DNA of 64,000 nt, taken from Siphonodentalium dalli (taxonomy: Eukaryota > Mollusca > Scaphopoda > Gadilida > Siphonodentaliidae). This document shows, one piece after another, positions 46,535-57,675 of the stretch. Both the position numbers and the translations under genes were made by a program. The number at the start of each line of letters is the position of its first letter. Position 1 is the stretch's first letter. The DNA is taken from positions 233,986,944 to 234,050,943 of the forward strand of contig CP136061.1 in NCBI GenBank assembly GCA_032622095.1, in the 5' to 3' direction. The notes below the pieces were generated by a model, which made no database searches, was not told the DNA's origin, and saw nothing but the letters and a program-made list of their open reading frames with translations.

Positions 46535-49002
46535 GTTAGTGACTGAAACTACGATGAACCAAACTGTGCTTATTGTCTTGAGGATATTGTCCAATTTGTG
46601 ATATTGTTCACTATCGCTGAGATTTATAATATTTGTAAATCTGTCGTCTTATACAATCAGTTGTTTTGGGGTCAAATACAAGCCGGTGTGCATGGTGTGA
46701 TCATATTATCCGCCATTTTGAATTTACAGTATCTAAAAGATAAAGTTCAAGTTGTCAACAGCATGCATGATACATTTCCAACCCAAATATATATGATCTC
46801 AAAATTTCCACGAGACATACTTGTTGAAAATGGTTAAAATATCAGAGTATAAGCAACAATGTCAATTGTCAACCTGTATATGAACTCACAATATGGAGAT
46901 ATAAATATATAAGTTGTCAGAACTGACTATTTTGTCATATAAGAGTTACAAATATATTTCACCAACATGCATGTTTGCACTTTCCTTACCTGACTTAATA
47001 GCTTTGTTTCGTACATGGGCTATCTTATTTTGTGACGTCACCATTTTTTTACATAATACGAGGAGCAATTTTTTTGAGATGCGAGCACTTTTGTCGCACA
47101 ATAGAACGGTGGGCTTGCAGCATTAATGTCGTAATCGGCCAACCCAAATCAGTCGACTTGCAACATTCTCCTATTTATATAAATGTCATAAAATCCTTTA
47201 TTTGTTTTTTATTTATAAGGGAAAGTAGATAAGTAATGAATTCCTGAAGGGTCTACTCCGGCACTCTACTGGATCAAATTATCGGACCTCAGGAAGTTTT
47301 AATATTTTTTTTAATTAACTAAAATCACCACAACTCAACACAATCTACGTGTATCTCAAAGCTTTATTTTCCAACTGATGCACATCACATGCATGATACA
47401 TTTCCAACCCAAATATATATACAAAGTGAGCAGTTTTCCGCGCAGTTAAACTGTGCAACAGCAATGCATCATTAATAATAATAAAAAATTGCTACAAAAA
47501 CAGGCCATGGCCATTTTCCAGCTTGACATGATGTCCAAAATGACTTATATTATTGTGTTGTACAGAATGCCAAATATTGCGCTTTTACCATAAAATGCAT
47601 TTTTTTTTATTTATCCGCCCACTGGAAGTGATGGCTCAAACAATTATGATAGGCCTGAAGTATAATCAGCCCCGAAAATCCCAAGATTAAATACACATAT
47701 ATGGCCCTAAATAGGCACCACACATAAATGGAGAGAACGTGGTCTATTATAATACCTCTGGTGCTATATACGATCACTCAATAGAATGGGCCTGCATATA
47801 TAGACTGCGTTTACATGGGGATAATCGTTTTGCTCCCGACAAGGACCGAGACATCGAGCAACAGGTATAATACCACATCACACATTTGAACTTTGACATG
47901 TGATGGTTTCAGACAGTTGGGTGAACAATTTCCGAATTTTTAAAAGACGATGAAAGATATTAGCGAAATGATTATAGGTCTTCCGAAATTGCTATACACA
48001 TAATTACACTGCTGTGTTTGTGGAACCCAGTGTCAAATCGTTTAAGGTATACGGCCAATTACACACATCCAGATAAATCAAGCTGTCATGTTCACGACTA
48101 ATTATAATGATTTTGTTGAATTACTGGGTAGTTTGTTTTGGGTATCTAGTCATCCGAATATGGGGAAACGGGGCATGAACAATCCGGAGATGTGCCAGAA
48201 ATAATGCTTATTAGAAGCAACCACGCATTCACATAATCCATTGCCTTTCTATCATTATATAGGATACGGTAAAATATGGCATAAGTGACTGAGACGTGAA
48301 CTTATTGAAGACAGGGGTGAATGTGCCTACCCCGTGTACACCACCCACACCCAACTTTGGCCAACATTTTCAAAACTTGTTTCAAATGTTATTTTATAGT
48401 TTGATTTTCCAACCAGTATATATTTAGTGAGAAATTTGTTTTTAGACCAAGTGTCGCAATTTTTTTATCTACTTTTCACACCCATTTACTGGACTGAAAT
48501 TGCAATCAGTCGAAGAACATCCAATAAAAACGGGTGTCCAATTGGAAATTTCCATCAGGTGAAAAGCTTGATGTGTAAATTGCAAATTTTCAACCATTAA
48601 GGGGCCGAGAAAATGTATTTTTTGGAACTTAAGTGTAGTTCAAGGGAATGTGCAGTTGCAATTAACTGCTAGGTTGACACCCACATGCATGACGGAGGCC
48701 CACTATATCAACGTCGCTGATCATGCATATCAGTGGCGCGCTAGTGGAGAAAGCAATATATATATATACACGATATCGTTTTCCGAGCAAGAGATCGTAT
48801 ACTGAAATATATACACTCAAAAAGCCTCATTCACTCGAAATGCAGTATAATATACATTCGCGATGATGCAGTTATTCGAAACACGTGCGCTTCGATTTGA
48901 GTGGACTTATAGCTCGCGCTATATATGTATATATACTGATGCATGATCCAATACGCCCTGTCACTAACTCGCGGCCATATTGGATCCACCAGGTCCGGTT
49001 CT
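46535..49002. other. Unassigned sequence
   Basis: About 2.5 kb with no gene or dispersed repeat recognised, except a 33-bp direct repeat (46762-46794 and 47388-47420). Confidence 0.3.
46762..46794 (+). repeat. 33-bp direct repeat, partner at 47388-47420
   Basis: CATGCATGATACATTTCCAA then CCCAAATATATAT is identical at both places, 626 bp apart, with unrelated sequence between. Confidence 0.85.
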
Positions 49003-49124
49003 GTGGTTTTAGTGCTACAGGTCATAGTTCTGGAGTAGCATTCCATATATGGAAGTCATTAATAATTCAAAAGTCCATATATGGAAATGGTACTCCAAAA
49101 CTTCCATGTAGCACTAAAACCACG
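49003..49124. repeat. Family J nested palindrome, copy 2
   Basis: The outer arms TGGTTTTAGTGCTAC / GTAGCACTAAAACCA, the middle arms TGGAGTA / TACTCCA and the inner arms CATTCCATATATGGA / TCCATATATGGAAATG are nested around a short AATTAATAATTC-like centre. Outer and middle blocks match 43420-43562. Confidence 0.75.
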
Positions 49125-49425
49125 GAAACGGTGCTGGAAGGACCTCTGAAAACACGGAAAGGAGCTGAATGAATCCAGTACGCCGCGCGACCCAGTGATC
49201 TCGCGTATTCTAAGACAGGTTTCCATGCGTGTCTATATATATACACACTAAATAAAATAGAGAGTCTTCATTTGGTGGTGGTTGGGGGGTGTCTGAATTA
49301 CCAATTGCTCCTAATTCCTGACTTTCTGGAATAAGTTTACACACCATGCACGTTATATGTACAATCATACATGACGGCGCCGCTCAGCAGAAATCAACAG
49401 CACCTGACCACGGTCCAAGCGTTAA

Positions 49426-49921
49426 AGGTACGGTTGGCCTTGGCGGTGGGTATCCTGTGAAAATATTTACACTCGTCAAAAACCGCCACAAACAGAAAGA
49501 ACATCAAAATGTAGACAGACTTTGTCCGTATACAAATAAGAAATGTCGCATAAACAGTATATGTTATTGTCATCTGTTTGACCATTGTTATGTAAACAAA
49601 AGCATAACAAGTTACTTTTCTGGTGTTTGTTTATATTATGATGGTAAACATAAAGAGCGTTCTTTGTTGGTGTATTCCTGATATGGAACTAATAAAGAGC
49701 GTTTATGCCATTTGTGTGTGATTAGCCAGTAGCATTGTGCTGTCTTCTGTAACACAATCTGGCTCTTGCTTAGGTAAAATATAGTAGGTCTTTGTGATAA
49801 CATGCTGTTTACGCGATGGTCATGGTATATATGAACGAAACTGTATGCGTTTTAATGTTTTTCTGTTTACGGTGATTGGAACAAATATGAATATTTTCGA
49901 CAACTAAGGCCTCACGTGCCT
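49426..49921 (+). mobile_element. Family A TTAA-flanked MITE, copy 3
   Basis: A 496-bp full-length copy, flanked by TTAA at 49422-49425 and 49922-49925. Its right TTAA directly abuts a family M fragment. Confidence 0.85.
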
Positions 49922-49925
49922 TTAA

Positions 49926-50047
49926 CATCAGCATAATGCCACGCTGTATTATCTGTCGTCTGCTTGAATTTCATGAAAATTACAATCAATACTGCACGAT
50001 ATATATTTCTATAACGGGTTGGGAGAGTTCATTTGGTACAAAAAGGG
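49926..50047. repeat. Family M fragment
   Basis: ATCTGTCGTCTGCTTGAATT and GAGTTCATTTGGTACAAAAA then GGG match the right part of 43256-44029. The following CTAA replaces TTAA. Confidence 0.45.
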
Positions 50048-51399
50048 CTAACGAATTTATTGTTTATACGGTACCAACATTTCAAACCAGTGAGTGTACA
50101 TGAGGGATAATGCACCCAGACATCCCTTCCATGTGTGTACACCACGGTGTGCAATTATAGTACTCTTGTGTTCACTCTCACTGCACCAAACGTTGCACCT
50201 ATATACCACAGGATCATTCGCAGTATTTATCTCTGCTAAACATCGTTTACTTTGCTATATACCCTTGTATCTCAAGTCAAATGCTATCAAAGGAGCCACA
50301 TTTGGCTCGTCTGTTACAAAGTGATTTCCGAAAAGACATGAATGAGCCCCAAAATAGAAGGGAACACACTCAGTAAATATCATTAGCATATTGTAATTGT
50401 TCGAAATATCTTTGATAGTACAATCTAATGCTTTGGTTTGGCTGAGTGTCACGGGCAGGGAATTACACTTGCATTTATATATACAGTGAGTCACAGGGTA
50501 CGCGGCAATGTATGCATGGTGTCAAGTAATACATGCACCGTGTATATATTCTGATGCATGATGTGCCCACGTTTAATGAATAATCGAGAAAAGAGTTTGA
50601 AAATTGGGGAATATTAGTGTGAAGACGTACACGCGAGAGTTCATGTTCCATACACAATAATATCGGTTGAATTTAGACTTGAACAGTAAACCACACTTAA
50701 CCACACACACCATCTTGAACTAAATTAAGGTGTCTATCTCCAGAACTACCGCCCTCCCGTTGGAATTTTGATACTGATACTGAAAATAATTTAAAAAAAC
50801 TCCCTTATCCATTTAACATTTTTGACAAATAACTTGATTAACCCTTTCATGACGGGAAAATTATATTTTGTTAGTTAGTGAATGGAAAACAATACTCAAA
50901 AGTTAACAGAATGGGGCAAGAATATTGTTATATATAAGTCAGCTAAGTCAAAAAGACAGTCAATGACTGTGGGGTCGCTCACCAGACTGCAAAGACTGAT
51001 AAGCCTGGGACTCTGGAGACCACAACAGTCAGAACTTGTCATAATCACTTTAAAAGAAGTAGATCTAAACAGGATATGTGGCTAGATATGTGGCTTGAAA
51101 TTACCAACTGTACACTACTGATCACCCCCTCCTCCAGCTCAACAAGTCCCCTCACGACCGGGCTCCCGACTCCCAAGTCTTAGGTTTGAATTTCACAACC
51201 GACACCTCAAACTTTCTCAATTGTTGGAAATTTCCAATCTCACAAGCGCCTTTTTCTAAAACCATTTAGATATGTTTGAAGCCCAATTATCCATGGACTC
51301 AAAACACAATACATGTATGTCAGATTAATCAGTCAGGTGGTTCCAAGGTAGATGTTTTAATGAATTTGGTATTTCAATGATTTTATTAGACACAAAAGT
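50048..51399. other. Unassigned sequence
   Basis: Nothing recognised. A 67-codon frame at 50882 (beginning MENNTQKLTEWGKNIVIYKS) has protein-like composition but no supporting context. Confidence 0.3.
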
Positions 51400-53290
51400 G
51401 TTAACTCCCCATAGCTCCGCCATTTCTTGACAGGTTGACCTCATTTTAACAAATCTGAATCTCAGTCACTAAAGGATCCTCCTGATTCCTCCATACTATA
51501 TGTAAGCTAAATAGTCCAACCTCTCTTGAGAAGACATTTTAAGAATTACTATAGAGACATATAGTTATGTCCCTGGTCCCACCCTATTCAACCTGGTGAC
51601 CCCATCTGAATAAATTTGAATCCCAGACACCAAAGAACCCTTCATACATATCATAAATATCAGTAAAATAGACCTGATGGTCCTTGTGAAGGAAGCATAT
51701 TAAGAGGAAACTGTCCTTCGCTTGGCCCCTATTTGACCAGGTGACCCCATTAAAAAAAATCTGAATTGCAGTCAAGGAAGAACATTCCATGCTAAATAAG
51801 CCAACTAGTTCTTGCAAACATATTTTAAGAATTAATATGTAGTGAAATAGTTAAGTCTCTGGCTCTGCCCTTATTTGACTTTGTGATCCCATTTTCACAA
51901 ATCTGTCACCCAAGGTAATTTCATACCAAATATAAGCAAAATAGGCCATTTGATTCTTGCATGAATGATTATGGAGAGAAAGAGTAATGTAGCTGGCCTT
52001 GCACCTATTGACCTGGTGACCCTGATTGAACAAATCTGAATCACAATCACCGAAGGAGTAAGCCTGCAAATAGCGTGTCTGTTCCTACATTGTACGTGCC
52101 TGGCCTCAAGCAACACAATGTATTTATACAATCAAGACTTGACATAGTGTGATAGTGTGTCTGTCATTTGCAGAATGAGGTCCCCATAGGGTGAATTTAG
52201 TGACGCTATCCTGCACAGTGGGCTAGCATAACTAAATTCACCCTCTGGGGACCTCATTCTGCTAAGGCCCTCAACTGCTATGGCAGACCTAGGATAAGAT
52301 TGAAGTACCCCAGTTGAAGTTGGTGATGTTCACCCATTGGGCACCTCATTTATGAATTTTATCTTCTGCAAATTAGGGGATATAGAAACTTCCTAGAAGG
52401 GAAATGTAACTAACAACAATTTATAATTTGATACTATAGATACTTCCCAGAAGATGAGGCCTAAGCAGAATGATGTCTCCAGATGGTGAATTTGGTGATG
52501 CTAGCCCGCTGTGCCGGATAGCATCACTAAATTCACCCTCTGGGGACCTCATTCTGCAAATGACAGGCACACTATTTGCCCTGTTGAAAGATTTGAACAA
52601 TACATGATAGATTCTTGTTGTAATTGGGAATGAATGACTTCTAGCAGATCTCCAGGGAATGTTTATAAAAATGTCAGATTTCACTTGACATGTGTAGGCA
52701 TACCCAGCATACAGTTAGAGCCAAAGTAAATGTTTCTTATTAATGATTCTCTGTCAAGAATTTGAGTAAATTTTATTTGTGGGACCAGGGTGGCAGAAGC
52801 AGTGAACTCTATTCTTTTATTTTTTAATACATAATTTTTCTTTTTCTTTTCTTTTACTTTTTATTTTGTTAAAGAGTTAAATGTAATTTTTTTTTTTTTT
52901 AGTTATGTCCCTGGCCCCGCCCACAATTGACCCAGTGACCTCATTTGAACAAATCTGAACCCCAGTCACCCAAGGATCCTTCATACCAAATATGAACCCA
53001 TTTGGCCTGATGGTATTTGAGAAGATGTTTAAAAGAATTACTATGGAGGGAAAGAGTTATGGCCCTGGCATCACAGCTATTTGACCCAGTGACCTCATTT
53101 GAAAAAATCTGAATGTGAGTCACCTAGGGAACATCCACACCAAATATGAACCCATTCGGTCTCATGGTTCCGAAGAAGATGTTTAAAGAATTGTTGACGG
53201 ACGATGGACGGACGGACAATGGACGGACGGACGACGGACGAGGAGTGATGACTATGGCTCCACCGGAGACTTCGTTTCAGGTGAGCTAAA
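51400..53290 (+). repeat. Array of ~140-165-bp units ending in a mollusc-type tail
   Basis: The phrase GTGACC.CATTTGAACAAATC then TGAA, followed by CAGTCACC.AAGGA.CCTTCA, ACCAAATATGAACCCAT and AAAGAGTTATGGCCCTGGC, recurs about seven times (near 51428, 51596, 51740, 51882, 52016, 52930, 53086). It ends with GACGGACGATGGACGGACGG, then ACTTCGTTTCAGGTGAGCTA and AAAAG, a 3' end familiar from bivalve genomes. A family E element sits within it, and units near the 3' end are the least diverged. The element class (retroelement 3' region or DNA element) is not decided by the sequence. Confidence 0.7.
52152..52578 (+). mobile_element. Family E twin-hairpin element, full copy
   Basis: It is bounded by ATAGTGTGTCTGTCATTTGC and GCAAATGACAGGCACACTAT. 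Hairpin 1 spans 52171-52262 and hairpin 2 spans 52466-52558. Each has arms CAGAATGA.GTC.CC.GA/T.GG and a core such as GCTATCCTGCACAGTGGGCT. Between them is GTTGAAGTTGGTGATGTTCA. The element is about 427 bp with no coding sequence. It interrupts the 51.4-53.3 kb array. Confidence 0.75.
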
Positions 53291-53379
53291 AAGAGTTCAA
53301 CACCGTTTGTAATCATTTGTGTGATTCATATATAGCCGCAATCTGTCATCTCAAATGTTAAAGCTTCTGAAAGCGTACC

Positions 53380-53640
53380 TCGGTACTACCGTGGTAAATT
53401 TACACTAATATCGAGGTCAATTACCCTGGTATAATTACTCTGGTAGAATTACTCTAGTAGAACCACCACGTACATACTTACATCTCGGTAAAATACATTG
53501 GTGAAATACATGGGTGGGTCTACATGTATGCGTATACTATGGTGACAAATCACTGGATGGAATTTACCAGAATAAAATTACCTGTTCCAAACAAACACCC
53601 TGGTAAAATACCTGAGGTTTTTCACCATGGTGTTTTTTTT
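53380..53640 (+). repeat. Degenerate minisatellite of CTGGTA-AATTAC units
   Basis: Short imperfect units (CCCTGGTATAATTAC, TCTGGTAGAATTAC, TCTAGTAGAACCAC, CTCGGTAAAATACA, CTGGTAAAATACCT) repeat at roughly 15-17 bp, fading towards both ends. Confidence 0.6.
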
Positions 53641-53748
53641 TAAATAAGGGATGACCCAATAGACTGTCTGAGAAGAATCAGCCGTGCAATAATTTGTGTA
53701 ATTTTATCGCTCTATAGCGATACAACAATCGACGAGAATTATTATTAT

Positions 53749-54259
53749 ATATTTACACACTAAGTGTTGTCATCACTAAATCCACCATTCTGATTGGTCG
53801 GCGCCCACGTGGCTAATTGCAGTTATTTCTCGGTGAATGCGCAATGCATCATAACACCAAGCTAATAACACAATCGATACGTCATTAGGTTTGGAAAGAC
53901 GAACGCGTAATGTGTTGGGCGCATTTGGACTCGCGCATGATTGACTTAATACATCATCGGGTTTCAATATGAAGAGAAATTGTTCCTATTAACTTTTGCC
54001 AAGGGTGCTATTGGGTATTTTGGGCTGATTTTGTCACGATACACTTTTCGATTTAAATATATTTACAAAAGTAGCTTTTTCGCTAAATGTATATAAATAT
54101 AAGGATTAACTATCATGTGGACTATTTTTATGGAGATGTAACGGTGAGGTAAGTGGTCATAACTTGTATGTAAAACCCTTCGGGTTTTACACAAGTTATG
54201 TCCACTTACCTCACCGTTACATCTCCATAAAAACAGTCCACATGACAGTTAATCCTTAT
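53749..54259 (-). mobile_element. Family H element with terminal 161-bp palindrome, copy 2
   Basis: This is a reverse-oriented copy of 46022-46534, with the palindrome at 54099-54259. The two copies differ by scattered point changes. In this copy the palindrome arms are still nearly perfect. Confidence 0.8.
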
Positions 54260-54381
54260 GTATTTCCAAAATTATTTCAGTGAAAATGTGCAATTAATAG
54301 CGATCTAAGAGGAAATCATTAACATTTCCCAAGCAATTTTGCCAGCTGTGTGAACTTAGCCTGAATTGCATGTCCGCATAG

Positions 54382-55206
54382 AAACCACAGGCCCCTGGAG
54401 AAAAATACCAGATATACCAATATGTACTATACCAGTGATAAGGTTTATAAGTCCGATTTTAATATTCCTCACCAGTCTTTGTAAATATACACTCAGCGGA
54501 TATGGGTGTGTAGTTTACTCCAGATTCCTCATAGATTCTTAACATCGCTCAAATCAGTCGCAATATCTTTAAATGTATCTTATTGGCCATGCAATGTCCT
54601 TTCTTTTGATGAATAATTCGATAGTATCAAATTAAGGAAAGTCGAGATATCGTACCGAAATCTAGCAAAATCTAGTGAAATTTGGGATTAAAACTTGTCG
54701 TCAGTTTCCTTGCGGCTAATATCCTCAATAATCATGATTCTAAAAATTGTCAACGCAGCCAAAATATGCCTCAGTGTATGTTTTTGGTTATAACATCTCC
54801 TTTGATATATAACTTGACCGAGTCAATTGAAGGGATGTCGACATATATCGTACGGGGAATTTGGAAGTTCGGCAATTGTGATCGTAATAATTGAATTGGT
54901 ATATCCATGGTACAATCATAAATTAGCGGACAGGGAAACTGACGACCACTTTTTGTCGGTAGGTTTCGCAATTTTTCGAAACGATATCTCGACTTCCTTT
55001 CGTTTGATACTATCGAATTATACATCGCAAGAAAGGAAATAAGACACATTGAAATATATTGTGACTGCAATGAACGATTTCCAGAATCTACGAGGAATAT
55101 GATAGATGGTGTGTTTTCCCAAAATCGGACTTGTGAACCTTGTCACTGGTATATAATATATTGGTATATATATATGGTATTTTCCCCAGGGGCCTGTGAA
55201 ACAAAC
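54382..55206. mobile_element. Family D foldback element, intact copy
   Basis: The ends GAAACCACAGGCCCCTGGAG and CCCCAGGGGCCTGTGAAAC are inverted. The two halves continue to pair for more than 300 nt, for example AATTCGATAGTATCAAATTA / TTTGATACTATCGAATTATA, and GTCGAGATATCGTACCGAAA / TTCGAAACGATATCTCGACT. The loop is roughly 54745-54900. It contains no coding frame with similarity to a transposase. Confidence 0.8.
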
Positions 55207-55221
55207 CGTACGTAGTCCATC

Positions 55222-56215
55222 ACCGAATGTGGTTATGCGGTTATCGCCTTGTGAAATCACACGCTCATTTGCAATTTAATGATTAATTTCACTTTTATCG
55301 GTATGTATATATTTGACCACATGTTAGATATTTATCAACCTGTCGATAAAATATCTCGAATATGACTTAATTAATCCGGCTGTGGATTGCTTATGACTTC
55401 ATTAAAATTCCGGGGATATTCGCCGTGGTGTTTCGCTAGAAACCGAATCGTTCTGTACTGACTTTGGTATGGCGATATTGCTGTTTCATAGGGTCAATCT
55501 GACAACTTACATACTTCTTGGGGTCGAAGAGGCCGATTATTGATGGCGGTGAGAACTATTCACTCTTCATGGTAGCTTCCCATAAAGTTCTTAGCAAAGC
55601 TGATGCACCTAAGTAGACAGCAATTGCTTCCCACTCAAACTGTTGGATTTATCGATCCTGCATATATGTATATGTTGATAAAACTATATGGTTTAGATCC
55701 GTTTCAGTTCTTATAGCTTGAAAGCCATGCATATAGATTCCGAAGATATGTAGGTATACTAGTAGTTACCTTGTGGACCCATATCAGAAATGACTGGACT
55801 GGAGTCAAAGACAACTCCAATATATGGCCCTATGTGACCCAAATAACTTGCATATTATGTTTTTATTTTGGCAGGTTAATTTTCGAGTCACCGATTATTT
55901 TTTTTATAGTGCCTTGATATACGGATTTAATAACAATCTGTGCCATAAAATATGATTAAAATATACTATAATTCAACACCATTTGACACGTTTGTGTCTC
56001 AGAAGATGCCCATATATTAGAGAAATAGAAAATAGCTGAAATCACAGAAAGATCCCGCCGTTATGGCTCCCAGAATGCAACAGAATTTTATCGACAGGTT
56101 GATAAATATCCCACATGTGGTCAAATATATACATACCGATAAAAGTGAAATTAATCATTAAATTGCAAATGAGCGTGTGATTTCACATGGCGATAACCGC
56201 ATAACCACATTCGGT
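55222..56215. mobile_element. Family O element with ~130-bp inverted ends
   Basis: 55222-55351 and 56086-56215 are near-perfect inverted copies (ACCGAATGTGGTTATGCGGT, TCACACGCTCATTTGCAATT, TTCACTTTTATCGGTATGTA and so on), enclosing ~735 bp of unrelated sequence without a long open frame. It lies 15 bp from the end of the family D element. No target duplication is evident. Confidence 0.8.
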
Positions 56216-56414
56216 AGAGAGTCCCTTCCTGTCGCCAGTGGTTCATGGATGACGGGTTTTCTCCAAATTCATTTGCTTTGATTGTTTTTGTATTGTGCTG
56301 TAAATGTCATCTTCTGTGTGTATATATATCTATCATTTGTAACATTTGTAGGGAGAAGAGCAACCGTAAGTTTTGTAACTTGTGCTCCGACCCCTTAAGC
56401 TGAGTTTAGCTTAA

Positions 56415-56908
56415 AGGTACGGTTGGCCTTGGCGGTGGGTATCCTGTGAAAATATTTACACCCGTCAAAAACCGCCACAAACAGAAAGAACATCAAAATG
56501 TAGACAGACTTTGTCCGTATACAAATAAGAAATATCGCATAAACTGTATGTTATTGTCATCTGTTTGACCATTGTTATGTAAACAAAAGCATAAAAAGTA
56601 ACTTTTCTGGTGTTTGTTTATATTATGATGGTAAACATAAAGAGCGTTATTTGTTGGTGAATTCCTGATATGGAACTAATAAAGAGCGTTTATGCCATTT
56701 GTGTGTGATTAGCCAGTAGCATTGTGCTGTCTTCTGTAACACAATCAGGCTCTTGCTTATGTAAAATATAGTAGGTCTTTGTGATAACATGCTGTTTACG
56801 CGATGGTCATGGTATATATGAACGAAACTGTATGCGTTTTAATGTTTTTCTGTTTACGGTGATTGGAACAAATATGAATATTTTCGACAACTAAGGCCTC
56901 ACGTGCCT
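56415..56908 (+). mobile_element. Family A TTAA-flanked MITE, copy 4
   Basis: A full-length 494-bp copy between TTAA at 56411-56414 and 56909-56912. It is closest in sequence to copy 3. Confidence 0.85.
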
Positions 56909-56952
56909 TTAATAAATATGTTTAAACTGACATAATTCAAATAAAAATGTAA

Positions 56953-57022
56953 TTTCAATGGAAGGGGATTATCTCTATATATATATCTTAAGATATGTAG
57001 AGTTTTTCCCCTTCCATTGCAA
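56953..57022. repeat. Short hairpin
   Basis: TTTCAATGGAAGGGGA pairs with TCCCCTTCCATTGCAAA around a TATATATA/AAGATAT core. Confidence 0.6.
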
Positions 57023-57675
57023 ATAATGAACTTGCACACAGAAACACAAGCCGGTATCTCAACAAAAACAACATGTTCACAGTTTATTACACCGAATAAG
57101 TTGACAATACAATGTTTTGGAGCTTCCTCTTTCAAATGATATATATTATGGCATCTATTTTATATAAAATTATCCGGGGGTTCGAAAATCAATAGGGCCT
57201 TTAAAACATGTTTAAATATGTATGTTATAGGGTTTATATATGGGCTTTTCTATAGTAAGGCTTAAATACAAAATTTACACGAGGGTGTACACACATTTTT
57301 TAAATGAACGTCGTACATTTCATTCTAATCCCCCGATGGGTCCTAGCTATGCTACAATTGCAAATACGATGATTTGAGCCACGCAGAATTCAGGTGTCGA
57401 GTATATACATGTACTATAAACCTAGATAACGTTATATTTAGTGTAGGCGACTTCTTGTAAATCGTCGGACTTGGCAAATCGAGTGCCTCCATTCTCCTCC
57501 AAAGACATAGAGTTTCGAGTGAATCCCAGTAAATATAGATGACTCGCCGAAAAGATACTATACTATCATTCCTCATCGATGTATGTTGTAAATTTAGAGT
57601 TACCGACATCGTGTTGGTGAATCAACAATGAGAGGATTGATACACATGCACTGATAGAAAATTAGGTAATTACCT
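57023..57675. other. Unassigned sequence
   Basis: Nothing recognised. Frames of 85 codons or less without support. Confidence 0.3.
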
